From Chara braunii (taxonomy: Eukaryota; Streptophyta; Charophyceae; Charales; Characeae): a stretch of DNA of 25,947 bases. Positions 1 through 8,501 of the stretch are shown here, one piece after another. A program made the position numbers and the translations under genes. Within the stretch, counting starts at the first letter, position 1; each line of letters begins with the position of its first letter. Location: NCBI GenBank assembly GCA_003427395.1, contig BFEA01000765.1, positions 264,573 through 290,519 of the forward strand, in the 5' to 3' direction. The notes under the pieces are model-generated. The model had not been told where the DNA came from. It was given only the letters and a program-made list of their open reading frames with translations, and made no database searches.

Positions 1-97
<97 letters not shown>

Positions 98-127
98 AAA
101 AAAATAAATAAATAAATAAATAAATAA
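1..127. repeat. AC dinucleotide and AAAT tetranucleotide microsatellites
   Basis: Positions 1-95 are an almost pure AC/CA repeat with one T interruption at 63. It is followed at about 101-127 by five to six AAAT/AAATA units. The repeat runs off the left edge, so its full length is unknown. Nothing coding overlaps it. Confidence 0.97.
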
Positions 128-264
128 CTTATTTTTATACTTTATGTTTTATTTTTAATTTGGTGAAGATTTTCAATGTCACCCTGAGGCAAAAGTTGTT
201 CAGTTTAGTTTTCTGCATAACGTAGTTTTTTTCCGGAATTTTTGGACGACGTCCGTTTCTTTTT

Positions 265-541
265 TTTCCAACGGGATTCAACGGTGATTCAACAGGATTC
301 AACGGGCATTCGACGGGGATTCAACGGGGATTCAAAGGGGATTCAACATGATTCAACAGGATGGTTTTTTTTTTGGTTCACGTGCGTCCAACGTCGTGTC
401 CGAGGCCCAATGCACCATCCCCGTTGAACGATATTCAACGGGGAGAGTCCGTTGTACCATTCAACGAGAATTCAACGGAGCCCCGCGGGCTATTCAACGG
501 GTACAATGGAGTTGAGACTTTCCCGTTGCCCGTTGAATAGA
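265..541. repeat. Degenerate GATTCAACGGGG minisatellite
   Basis: About a dozen copies of a 10-12 bp unit related to GATTCAACGGGG, tightly packed at 268-362 and looser from 420 to 540. Some copies are inverted (CCGTTGAA at about 421 and 525-540). The unit CTATTCAACGGG at 490-501 has a perfect inverted partner, CCCGTTGAATAG, at 529-540. The array ends about 10 bp before the putative ORF1 start of the LINE, so it may be the LINE 5' UTR or promoter region, or an unrelated satellite into which the LINE inserted. Confidence 0.75.
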
Positions 542-551
542 CACATAGGTA

Positions 552-1178
552 ATGGCCTCGAGGAATGAGAAGAACAAAACAAAGAATTTCTTGGTACCGC
601 TCATCTGCTCTTCCTCAAACCAGGGTCCCCTTTTATTGACAAAGAAAATTTCGGAAACAGAGTTTGATCTGCCGATCTTCCAAGTAAAAGGCCCCCCCAC
701 AGAACATGACTTCATTGAAGCGGCCAGATAAGTGCTTAACGGGATATGTCCCGTAGGCTACGTTCCAGACCCTCGAATGGGTCGATACTTGATATCAATA
801 GGAAAGGATCTGAAAACCTGTCCGTATTTTGCTTTCCTGAATATTCATTTCGAAGATGACACCCAAGAGAATCTAAAAACCTTGGTCCCCCATTCGATTC
901 CTCTAGAAAATTTCATAACGACTGGTAACGAAAATCCAGGAAGAGTCCGATTGGCAGACAGGGCAACAGGACATGATTTAGCAGACTGGTTTCGTCACGC
1001 AGACATGAAGGATACAATTTTTGGTCCGGCTCTGGCCAACACTCTTCTGCAACCGTGGTATCTTAACAGAGCAGGAAGCAAGGATAAGCCATCGAATAAG
1101 AATCCACCGTTGATGTCATCCCACCCTATCCAAGAACAGGGCGGACCACGAGCATTGTCCCATGGTACTGCCGAATAG
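552..1178 (+). pseudogene. LINE ORF1-like protein, interrupted
   Basis: An open frame (208 codons before the final stop) starts at ATG 552, with a purine at -3 and G at +4. It has a single in-frame TAA at 729-731 and ends with TAG at 1176-1178. Reading through the stop gives a continuous, non-repetitive protein with segments such as EFDLPIFQVKGP and GYVPDPRMGRYLISIGKD. No CCHC knuckle or RRM-like signature is evident, so the ORF1 call rests on position. It lies directly upstream of the endonuclease-RT ORF and overlaps its ATG (1162) by 17 nt, as L1 ORF1s often do. It would be the nucleic-acid-binding partner of ORF2 in the RNP. It could instead be an unrelated N-terminal extension. Confidence 0.55.
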
Positions 1179-1890
1179 GTTAAGAATAGGATCGTGGAAT
1201 GCTCAAGGTTTAAAGGATATATCGAGGAGGCACAAAAGAAGCAGACTTACTTCCTGGTTTCATTCCGAAAACGTGCAGATTTTCTGCATACAAGAAACCA
1301 AGCTAGTAGATTTGGACAAACTGTTGCAAGCAAGAAACTGGTGGAGGGGACCACAGTTCTGGGCCCCCGAGGACGGTACTAAAGGGGGCATAACAATTTT
1401 ATTCCATAAAGACCTCGATGTCGAGATTCTAGATTCCTTTTCAGATTTGGCAGGACGTTTTGTATGGGTCATATTTGCTATAGGAACAGAGGATTGGGCC
1501 GTTATGTCCATTTATACCCCGATGGACTATAAGGAGATGATTTCCTTTTTCGCTAATCTCCCAGCCTTTATCCCGGATACCGAACATCTATTGTTGGCGG
1601 CAGATTGGAACACGATTATAACTCCAGGTTTGGATACTCCCCGACTAGATCCGCTGAGAGATGACTTTAAATTATTAATTGACTTCATGGAGTCGCAGAG
1701 TCTAATAGATGTATATCGTGTTATGAATCCAGAGTCGAACAGGTTTACGTAGTTCAGTACTTTAGCCTCAGGGAGGCGACTAAATTTCTTCCTAGCTCGA
1801 GAGGCAATCTGGGATCACTGTATATGGGCGGAATTTCAATTTAGCTCTCTTTCAGACCATTATCCGGTGATCATACACGTCCTCTTAGGG
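1162..1890 (+). pseudogene. APE-type endonuclease domain of LINE ORF2
   Basis: It starts at ATG 1162. Exonuclease-endonuclease-phosphatase motifs appear in order: SWNAQG (Asn13), CIQETKL (Glu45), KGGITILF, IYTPMD, AADWN (Asp148, Asn150) and, after an in-frame TAG at codon 197, SDHYPV (Asp232, His233). All the usual catalytic and metal-binding positions are therefore still present; only the stop breaks the domain. The stop falls in the conserved RFTW-like segment, where TGG to TAG is the simplest origin. The domain would make the first-strand nick at the target site. Confidence 0.88.
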
Positions 1891-2775
1891 GACAATGTGG
1901 AGTTAATGCGTGACTCTTTCCGGTTGAATGCCGCCAATCTGAAAGACAAGGGAATAAAAGAGTGGGTGGCAAAACACATGTCAGACTGGGTTAAGGCCAA
2001 ATCCCTATTGAAGACAGAGGAAGATTGGGCTGATAGTGGGTTAGCTGTGATTTCAAATACTATGAATATTTTCTCTCAGATTAAAGCCGGGAGAAGGAAT
2101 AAGAACGAGAAAGATCTGAAAGCGGCAATCGCAAAAGCAAAAAAACAGATAGGGAGGAACCAATATGCAAATCATTTTTGGTCGAAGAAGAGGAAAGAAC
2201 TACTGCTAGCGTTAAAAGAGCTAGAGGTAAGAAAACAAACCCAGTGGTTAGAATGGTTAAATCTGAGAGGCATCACATGTTATGATAGAATGACGAAATT
2301 AACTTTTCGTTCGCTGATTCTACGTCAGTCCAGACCTCTGCTGAGGCAACTCGCTCACCTGCTTAATCCACTGCTCCCAGTCACAGACTCCATCCAGCAG
2401 ATGTGCGAATATGCTAGGGATTATTTTAGGGATATCTTCTCGACAAGAAGACAAGAGACAAACTTTGATACTGATCTAACCACCACCTCAAGGTACTGGG
2501 AAAAATCGAAGGTAACGATCTCAAGACAAGGGAAGCTTGATCTAGACAGACCATTCACAACAACGGAGCTGGGTCAGGCAATGAAAGGTATGAAATCAGG
2601 TAAATGCCCAGGTCCCGATGGGCTCCCGGTGGAGTTCTATGTGGAAACCTGGGACTCAATGGGCCCATTCCTCACAGACATCAGTAATCGGCTATTAACA
2701 GGCGGGTCCCTCCTAAAGGGCTTGACAAGAGGTGTGATTTCACTAATGTACAAGAAAGGCGACAAAAAAAAGTAA
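1867..2775 (+). pseudogene. LINE ORF2 middle segment: linker and N-terminal RT fingers
   Basis: This continues the endonuclease frame. After a charged, helix-rich linker it reaches the start of the RT domain: FTTTELGQAMKGMKSGKCPG followed by PDGLPVEFY is the L1 RT-0/RT-1 signature (SGKxPGPDG). The segment ends in LMYKKGD and a lysine run at 2764-2772, where the eight-A homopolymer stops the frame. With nine As the protein would read on into NYRPISLLN, the next RT motif, so a 1-nt deletion in the run is the likely lesion. Confidence 0.87.
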
Positions 2776-3340
2776 AGAATTACCGACCTATTTCACTACT
2801 AAATGTAGCTTACAAGATATTATCGAAAGCATTAGCGGGCAGATTGGCCAGGTACTTGCCTAAAATAGTAGGCCAAAAGCAAGGGGCCTTTGTCAAAGGT
2901 AGATCGATACTTGAAAATATTATGGCAATTCTACAAGCCCTAGAAATTATCGGTGCTGAAAACAGAAATGTGGCGACACTATTGATTGATATGGATAAAA
3001 CCTATGATAAGGTGGGCTGGACCTTCGTCGCCACTACATTAAAGGACATGAATTTTGGCGCAAATTTCTTGAAAGTAGTGAAAGCACTGCACTCTCAAGG
3101 TACGACAGTGGTAAATGTCAACGACTGTCTATCGCAGGAAATTACGCTCACCCGTTCTCTGCGAGAAGGTTGTCCGTTGGCTCCGCTGCTGTTCGTCATC
3201 CAATTGGAAGTCCTCTTGGATAACATCAGGTATAATGATGAAATAACCGGCCTATATATGTCTGATAAGCTCAATTGGAAGGCGAATGCGTTAGGCAGAC
3301 GACCTGATTTTGATATGTAAGAATACGCGGACATCACTAA
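2772..3340 (+). pseudogene. LINE reverse transcriptase palm, catalytic box damaged
   Basis: RT motifs in this shifted frame are NYRPISLLN (2778 on), QGAFVKGRSILENI, the motif A region LLIDMDKTYDKVGW with the first catalytic Asp, and a motif B-like SLREGCPLAPLLFVIQLE. Motif C should be a YADD or FADD box. Here, at 3324-3335, the sequence reads Tyr-Ala-Asp-Ile, so one of the paired aspartates is missing. Loss of one GAC from a tandem GACGAC would explain it. A TAA at 3318-3320 lies just before the box and a TGA at 3342 just after. The product could not polymerise DNA. Confidence 0.88.
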
Positions 3341-3342
3341 CT

Positions 3343-4776
3343 GAGCTTAGGAGAGTGCTGTAGGATTACTGCCAACTGTCGGAAGCGTCGATTAACTGGT
3401 CAAAGTCTTCTTATTTGCTGCCTGAACCATTCGTTATTGCCTGTTATTGGGGAATGAATAGAGTCAAAGAGAAGGAATCAGAACGCTTGTTGGGGATTCA
3501 AGTTTCCTTAGGGAACGCTGTTTCAAGACAAGACGACATCTTGGAAACAAAAGTGATATCTAGGGTAGCTAAATGGGAGAGAGGGCACCAGTTGTCATTA
3601 TTTGGTTGAGCTTTGGTACTAACAGCAGTGGCATTTTCCATTTTATGGTTCCCATTGGTGGTGCACTTGTTGAGTGATCGAGCACATAGAAATGTTAAAC
3701 AAGCAGCAACCAACTATATATGGAAGCCAACGTTAAAAGAAGGAGAGGGCTATCTCACCAAAGTTGCCTGGGAGGCGGTAGCACAGCCTAGATCAGAAGG
3801 GGGTTTGGGGCTAATAGATCCCAAACAATAGAATTTAGCCTTATTGGCGAGATGGCCAGTGAAGGCTATGTCAGTTGGAAAAAGGGAACATAAAATATGA
3901 ATTGAATTGGCTGAATATATTTTAGGAACGGAGTGGGGGCTGAAAGATGGAAGTGCAGTTTTGTCTTGTCTTCTGTTGTCTTCATTTGCTAACAGGCGTC
4001 CAAAATCCCGCCTTTGGAGAGATATTCTTAAAGCCTGGAGAAAATTACACCCAGAGTTTATTAACCCTCCGGTTTCGAAAGACATGGTTTTAAACCAGCT
4101 ACTTTTTGAGAATGTGTACATTCTGCAATCTTACGGATCGACCTTCTCAACATCTGATATAGCAGGGTGCTTTGGCGGGAGTTGGATATCAAAAGGAGTG
4201 TTGAAGGTAAGAGATTTGTGGGACAATGTTACTATGGACTGGATCACCCTTCCCACACTTCGTGGTCTTCTCACGCGGTTACATAACGTGCGGGTTCACT
4301 TTGAAGCATTAAAAGTGATCATCCCACAACATTGGATAACACTTCTAAAGGATGCTGCATCTCTGAAGACGAACACATGGTTCAGAGCCTCAAAAGCAGA
4401 AGAGAAGTTCTGGAGAGTCATCGGTCCAAGCTTGACGCAAGGCACGAAGATTCAAGAGTGGATACCACGTCTACAAATGAACTGCTCACTAAGTTTCTCA
4501 CGACCTCTGCAACTAGTAGAAGAAAAAACAGAAAGATTGCAAGGTGATCTGCAAGAAGCAAGAGTGTGGATAACAGTGGATGCGAAGGGAAAAGAAAAGT
4601 GTCAAGGAGGTGTTCTTAGTTCAATATTAAAGGTTGAACCTGATCTATATGGATGGACGGAGAAAGGAAGGGAAACAAAGCAAGTTACCCTTCTACTCAT
4701 CAAAGGTAGGGAGAGAACAACAGCGGGCGAAGATTGCAAAAACACCTGCCACACTGGCACTCAAGCGGTGGAATGA
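3343..4776 (+). pseudogene. LINE RT thumb and C-terminal region, fragmented
   Basis: The frame returns to the phase of the endonuclease. DYCQLSEASINWSKSSYLL is the usual L1 segment after the catalytic box. LGIQVSLG, ISRVAKWERGHQLSLFG and EGGLGLIDPKQ match the RT thumb and connection regions. TAG at 3361, TGA at 3607-3609, TAG at 3829-3831 and TGA at 3898-3900 interrupt it. A long open stretch from 3907 to 4776 carries the poorly conserved C-terminal part. From about 4700 the better LINE-like reading moves to another phase (TLALKRWNDYFPNQLS), so another small indel is likely. Confidence 0.72.
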
Positions 4777-4878
4777 TTACTTCCCGAATCAGTTATCAAC
4801 AGACCCCTATGGGCTCAATTGAAGTGTATGACTAATCAGAAGACCGCAACTCTGCTATGGCTTTAATCATTACAGGTA

Positions 4879-5385
4879 GTGGCCTCAGCCACCTGGCTGG
4901 CCTCGAAACGTATGACGGTCTCTCAGACTTGCCCACAGTGTAGGTGGGCCTGGGAGTCTACAGTACACCAGTGGTTACATTGCCCCATTTCAATCAGATT
5001 ATGGCAATGGTGGGGACGCCATTGGAGGAGTTTCACAGCCCAACCCCCAGAACAGGTCTTTGAGTGGACCGATTCGTGGATTCTGACTGGTGTAGCAGAA
5101 AAACTGAAACCGTATGATAGAGGTTGGGGATATGTGGCCCAGACCTGTAGAGGCATCTGTATGAGGGTATTGTGGCAGGCCAGGAATGACGCCTTGTTTA
5201 AGGACGAGCATTGGTCATTGAAGCAGACGCAGAATACGGTTAATGCGGAGATAAGGAATATAATGTGGGCAGACTGGCAGAAAAAAGGCAAGATCTGGTT
5301 CTCGACGACTTGGGCGATTGGTAACCGGTTATCTACAGTCAGTACTGAACTAATCATGGAGATAGGTCCGTGGCTTAGGGCCTAA
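4879..5385 (+). pseudogene. LINE ORF2 C-terminal zinc-binding (zf-RVT-like) domain
   Basis: In this phase the protein reads from a conserved Trp-rich stretch (ATWLASKRM) into CPQC-(10)-HQWLHC at 4930-4980, a C-x2-C...H-x4-C cluster. This is the zinc-binding domain found after the RT in plant LINEs. WQWWGRHW and a Trp-rich tail follow, ending at TAA 5383-5385. The real frame runs in from upstream rather than starting at 4879; a TAA at 4864-4866 separates it from the preceding part. The domain probably helps bind the template RNA. Confidence 0.75.
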
Positions 5386-5742
5386 GGTTTGAATGTCAGG
5401 GGATCACAGTGTAGGAGAATAGGTGAATTTTCAGATAGGGACAGGGAGTCGCATATAGACTCTCATGGAACGAAGTAAGGGATTGCTCCATGAACGTTAA
5501 TGGAAACAGTGATAGATTACTCTTTCTTGTGCTTGAGGAGCCAGTCGGTGCTTCATGAGTTTTTGGTAGAACACATGTGAAAAGAAGTATGAGACGCTAG
5601 GCTTAGTTTCCAGCATAAGCCTAAGCTGGGTAATGGCCCCAATTTTTCCTCCGGGTTGATTGTGAGGTTTTTCCGGCCTCTCGTTCATTGGTAATAAATT
5701 TGCAAACCTTCTACCAAAAAAAAAAAAAAAAAAAAAAAANAA
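5386..5742 (+). other. LINE 3' UTR with AATAAA and genomic poly(A) tail
   Basis: About 330 bp of noncoding DNA follows ORF2. AATAAA lies at 5693-5698 and a tract of about 27 A (one N at 5740) begins at 5716, 18 nt downstream of the signal. This is the expected end of a reverse-transcribed polyadenylated LINE RNA and fixes the strand and 3' boundary of the element. Confidence 0.9.
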
Positions 5743-5759
5743 CCAGTCGGCCCCCGTAC

Positions 5760-5960
5760 CAATGGGCTTAGCTCAGTTGCTACACCTACAAATTGTTGAA
5801 ATGCAGGCCCGAGTTCGAATCCAAACGGAACCACATGAACTGAATTAGCTTGGGCTGGTCAGTTTCACTCGCCCCAGTTCGCAGCCCTTAGGCTGCGGTA
5901 TGGTGGGCTTCCGCATCCGTGTTCGGAGCCCGTCAGGGGTGCGTTTGATGCCCCTGAGAA
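5760..5960 (+). other. tRNA-like (SINE-like) sequence with pol III boxes A and B, followed by three hairpins
   Basis: GGGCTTAGCTCAGTTG at 5764-5779 matches a tRNA box A, and GAGTTCGAATCC at 5811-5822 a box B. Counting T8 at 5769, T33 falls at 5794 and T54 at 5814, close to tRNA spacing. The loop would read T-GTT, an Asn-type anticodon. The stems do not pair, so this is not a working tRNA. Three hairpins follow: CGCAGCC/GGCTGCG (5880-5897), GGGCTTCCG/CGGAGCCC (5905-5931, one bulge) and CAGGGG/CCCCTG (5934-5956). A tRNA-derived SINE next to a LINE tail is the best reading; a tRNA pseudogene is the alternative. Confidence 0.45.
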
Positions 5961-6040
5961 ATTTCGTCGTCGTCACCAAACGGTGCGGTAGTTGGACGGG
6001 TGGTGTATTTGCTGGGGGTCCAATTCGTGGGAAATAGGCA

Positions 6041-6164
6041 GTTTTCGTCGTTGGAGGATCGGTAGCTGCCCGCAGGAGGTCGGGGAGGCCGGATCCTAAA
6101 ATGTTTTCACTGTTGGAGGACCGGTAGCTGCCCGCAGGAGGTCGGGGAGGCCGGCTCCTGAAAA
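6041..6164. repeat. 62-bp tandem duplication
   Basis: Two direct copies begin at 6041 and 6103. Both contain GGTAGCTGCCCGCAGGAGG followed by TCGGGGAGGCCGG, with a few substitutions between them. The surrounding sequence (5960-6385) shows no coding potential that I trust. Confidence 0.9.
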
Positions 6165-6385
6165 TTGGCATTCCGCTGAGTTAGGGCGGGTTTTTAGGGG
6201 GGGCGCCGACTGGAAGGCGCAGGATGGTCCATTCTTGCAATTTTCGAGCGCCAACTTTGACGATTTTTCGTACGCAGAATAATTGGAGAAAAAATCTGAA
6301 AATTTGATATCAGGTAGGCCAGGTCGTGATATTTTCAAGAAAAATATCAACAAAATAAAATAAAATCGTTTAGACCATAAAATAA

Positions 6386-6958
6386 ATGTCGCGCCAATTC
6401 GTCACATTTTCCAATTTTGGCACACGACAACCTGTTGGCCAACGGGTCAAGTCAAAAGAGTTTGCTCCTGCATATAGAGGACCTGCATATAGAGGACTGT
6501 CATATAGAGTCTGGGTCAAGTCAAAAGAGTTTGCTCCTGAAGAGAACATCTCACAGAAGTTGTTACCTGCATATAGAGGACCGTGGCTAGTCCTAGTTGT
6601 CAAGGGCGGAGAGGATGGACCGTCCTATACTATTGAGATTCCAGCATACCTCCACACCTACCTAGTGTTCCATGCATCAAAACTGCTGCCTTGCGTCACA
6701 AATCAACAGTTTCCATCACGCAGGTCTATGATTCCTCCAGATATGGATGAAAGATATGACATAGAAGGAATAGTAGGAGAGGATGTCTTCAGGACAGGAG
6801 GCAGAGGTCGTCCACAGAAACAATACAAAGTCAGATTTGCCTATCAAGAGCCAGAAGACGACCGCTGGTTCACGCGAACAGAGCTTCTAGAGACAGCTCC
6901 CGATATAGTCCGAGCTTACGAAAGAGATAAGAACGGCAAACGTCCTGCCTTAGATTGA
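6386..6958 (+). pseudogene. Ty3/gypsy chromovirus integrase C-terminus plus chromodomain (fragment)
   Basis: The ORF opens at ATG 6386 and stops at TGA 6956-6958. Homology starts around 6575: YRGPWLVLVV and PSYTIEIPAYLHTYLVFHAS-KLLPC match the GPY/F module and the VFHVS-LL-P segment at the end of gypsy integrases. From about 6745 a chromodomain follows: DERYDIEGIVGEDVF, a GGRGRPQKQYKVRF core, the WF aromatic pair, and a final helix ETAPDIVRAYER. In chromoviruses this domain steers integration to marked chromatin. The first 60 residues are unlike integrase and come from tandem duplication, so the ATG is probably accidental. The catalytic core is absent. It is separate from the larger element that begins 150 bp downstream, whose integrase lacks a chromodomain. 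Confidence 0.85.
6444..6583. repeat. In-frame short duplications inside the integrase-chromodomain fragment
   Basis: A 27-nt segment beginning GGGTCAAGTCAAAAGAG occurs at 6444-6470 and again at 6513-6539, exactly 69 nt apart and hence in frame. CTGCATATAGAGGAC-type units repeat at about 6469, 6484, 6499 (variant) and 6568. They encode repeated VKSKEFAP and AYRGP peptides. Confidence 0.9.
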
Positions 6959-7108
6959 AATGTTCTCGAGGCACCTCGAATTTAGGCCGGCGGGAGTGAA
7001 ACGGTTTTCACCTTTCTGCGGTCACAGATGCGGGCCCTAGAGTTCGATCCCCAGACATCACTTTGCCCACGTACAGTATCGAGTCGACACCCGAGTGTTT
7101 GAACCCGT
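6959..7108. other. Short spacer, nothing recognised
   Basis: 150 bp between the chromodomain ORF and the start of the 5' LTR. No ORF, repeat or polypurine tract is evident. It probably belongs to the 3' part of the chromovirus fragment, into which the giant element inserted. Confidence 0.5.
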
Positions 7109-7578
7109 TGTCAGCGCGAATACCCTTACAAGGGTATCCGCCCTGGTTTTTGCAAGTGACAGAAAGGCGTGGCTAACCCGTATCTTGAGTGCCCGTGCGG
7201 GAAAATGTGAGAGTCGCCCGCACGTAGGCAAGGGTCTGCCTTGTCCCAGTAGGTGGTACGTGGGCGCGCAATTTGAAGGCGCGTGCGTGATTTTCTGATT
7301 GAGTGGGCGGCCGGGGTAGCAGGCCGACCCTTACTAGAGCCACGAGATTAATTAGGGGGTGAAAGCCCGTTTTTTTTATCGGTGCCCGCGGTCCAGCGGT
7401 AGGGTTGACGCGCCGGTAGGCGCATGGGATGGCCCGGACCAGGCAGGCAGGATGGCGCATACGCCAAGGGGGCCGCGAATGTAAGTGGGGGCCGAAGGAG
7501 TGGCCGAGGCAGTACCCCGGCCCGGAGGCGCCGCGTGAGACCACCTTATGTGGGAAGCCGCGCCTGCTGGCCACAGGC

Positions 7579-7646
7579 TAGGGCTTAACCCTATTGGTTA
7601 CGGCACTGGATTGTTTCGGCAGAGGTACGAGGTTCGAGGCCGGCGG
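7579..7646 (+). other. tRNA-like segment inside the LTR
   Basis: GGGCTTAACCCTATTGGTTA (box A-like) and GAGGTTCGAGGCC (box B-like) flank GGATTGTTTC. Taking T8 at 7586, T33 is at 7612 and T54 at 7633, close to tRNA spacing, with GTT at the anticodon positions. The 3' LTR has the same segment at about 25447-25514, with box A even closer to consensus (TTAGCCCTATCGGTTA). It resembles the tRNA-like sequence at 5764 in several blocks. The stems pair only partly. It could be a captured tRNA or SINE head, or chance resemblance. Confidence 0.35.
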
Positions 7647-8145
7647 ACGGCAGCACGGGAGCGACGGAGCAGCGAGGAACCGAGGGGTTGAGGGTCCCCA
7701 TAGGACTATCCCCCTTGGGTTTTCTTTTTTTGCCAGGGGAGTCCGACGGTAGGATTGTGGTGCGAGGCTACGGGAGGTCTGGTGGGGTCGTGGCCTGTTC
7801 CTCCCTCCCTTAGGCGATGCCTCCTTTCTCATTTCGGCGATTTACCCTGATTTTTTTTTATGGCTAATATGCCCAGCTGTGCAAGAGTGCTATGAGGGGA
7901 ACAAAGACGAGAGGGGGCCGGGGCGCCCAATCATGACTGAAGCCCATAATGCGAGACAGGTGCGCCTGTTTGTATCCGGCCTCAAAAAGGGGGCCAGATC
8001 CACTCGAAGAACAGCGGAGAGGAGTGGCGCCGAGACCGCGTGAGGCCCGAAAGATTACCGGGGTGCTGACACGACAAAGCTCTCCGATGCGTTCGTGGGA
8101 GTCGGATCTACATAAGAGGAGATCTGCGTAGTCAACCAGGGGAAG

Positions 8146-8406
8146 TCCGGGAGTGAACCCAGACAGGATGCAGGGCAGGCGCGTGCAAGGGGGGCATCCG
8201 TCAAAGGAAAACAAAGGAAAATCGGGTCGATGCGGGAGAGATTTGTTAGGCCCCGGCGTAAGGCCGACGTTTGTGAATCCGGGGTTGAACCCGGACGAGA
8301 ATCAGGGAAAAGAGGGGGGATGTTACACCAGAAAAGATCCGTGTAGCCGATGTAGGGGTAACACGTGAAAAGGGGGGTCCCGGAGTGAACCCGGATGCGA
8401 ATCGGA
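8146..8406. repeat. Three spaced copies of a GTGAACCCGGA-type motif in the LTR
   Basis: Related words occur at 8147-8170 (GGGAGTGAACCCAGACAGGA), 8281-8303 (GGGGTTGAACCCGGACGAGA) and 8381-8405 (CGGAGTGAACCCGGATGCGA), the last two followed by ATC. Weaker echoes of TGAACCC are at 8787 and 9172. Function unknown. Confidence 0.6.
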
Positions 8407-8450
8407 CCGGGGGCATACAAAAAAAGGAGGGGGGCCGAGTGACTTTTGGG

Positions 8451-8501
8451 GACTGCTGCGGGGCATCGCCCCGGCCGCAGTCTTTCGGAACATCCGAAAG
8501 A
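8451..8501 (+). other. Two adjacent strong hairpins in the LTR
   Basis: GACTGC (8451-8456) pairs with GCAGTC (8477-8482) around an inner GGGG/CCCC stem (8460-8463 with 8469-8472). Immediately after, and sharing two bases, TCTTTCGGA (8481-8489) pairs perfectly with TCCGAAAGA (8493-8501) around a 3-nt loop. The stems are exact enough to be structural, but the role is unknown. Confidence 0.7.

Larger units (their letters stand above)
1162..5385 (+). pseudogene. LINE ORF2: APE endonuclease - reverse transcriptase - zinc finger, inactivated
   Basis: This is the replicase of the LINE. It would nick target DNA and prime reverse transcription from the nick. Read across the breaks it is about 1,400 codons, normal for plant L1 ORF2. 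Breaks seen: TAG at 1750-1752; a frame change at the eight-A run 2764-2771; a stop at 3318-3320; stops and a frame change at 3340-3363; in-frame stops at about 3607, 3829 and 3898; and frame wobbles at about 4700-4860 with a stop at 4864. The first frame (1162-2772) and the later parts (3343 to about 4700, and 4860-5385) share one phase, while the RT palm (2772-3340) is in another. The individual parts are given in the next entries. Confidence 0.88.
552..5742 (+). mobile_element. Degenerate plant-type L1 (LINE) non-LTR retrotransposon
   Basis: The order is ORF1, overlapping ORF2 (APE endonuclease, reverse transcriptase, C-terminal zinc finger), 3' UTR with AATAAA, and a poly(A) tail of about 27 nt. 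This is the L1 layout used for target-primed reverse transcription. The 5' boundary is not defined; 552 is the first in-frame ATG of ORF1. No target-site duplication matching the bases after the tail was found upstream. Stops, frameshifts and a damaged RT catalytic box make this copy inactive. Confidence is high for the class and lower for the 5' end. Confidence 0.88.

Noticed and set aside
5760-5835. Functional tRNA gene
   Set aside because: Boxes A and B are present but the acceptor, D and anticodon stems do not pair.
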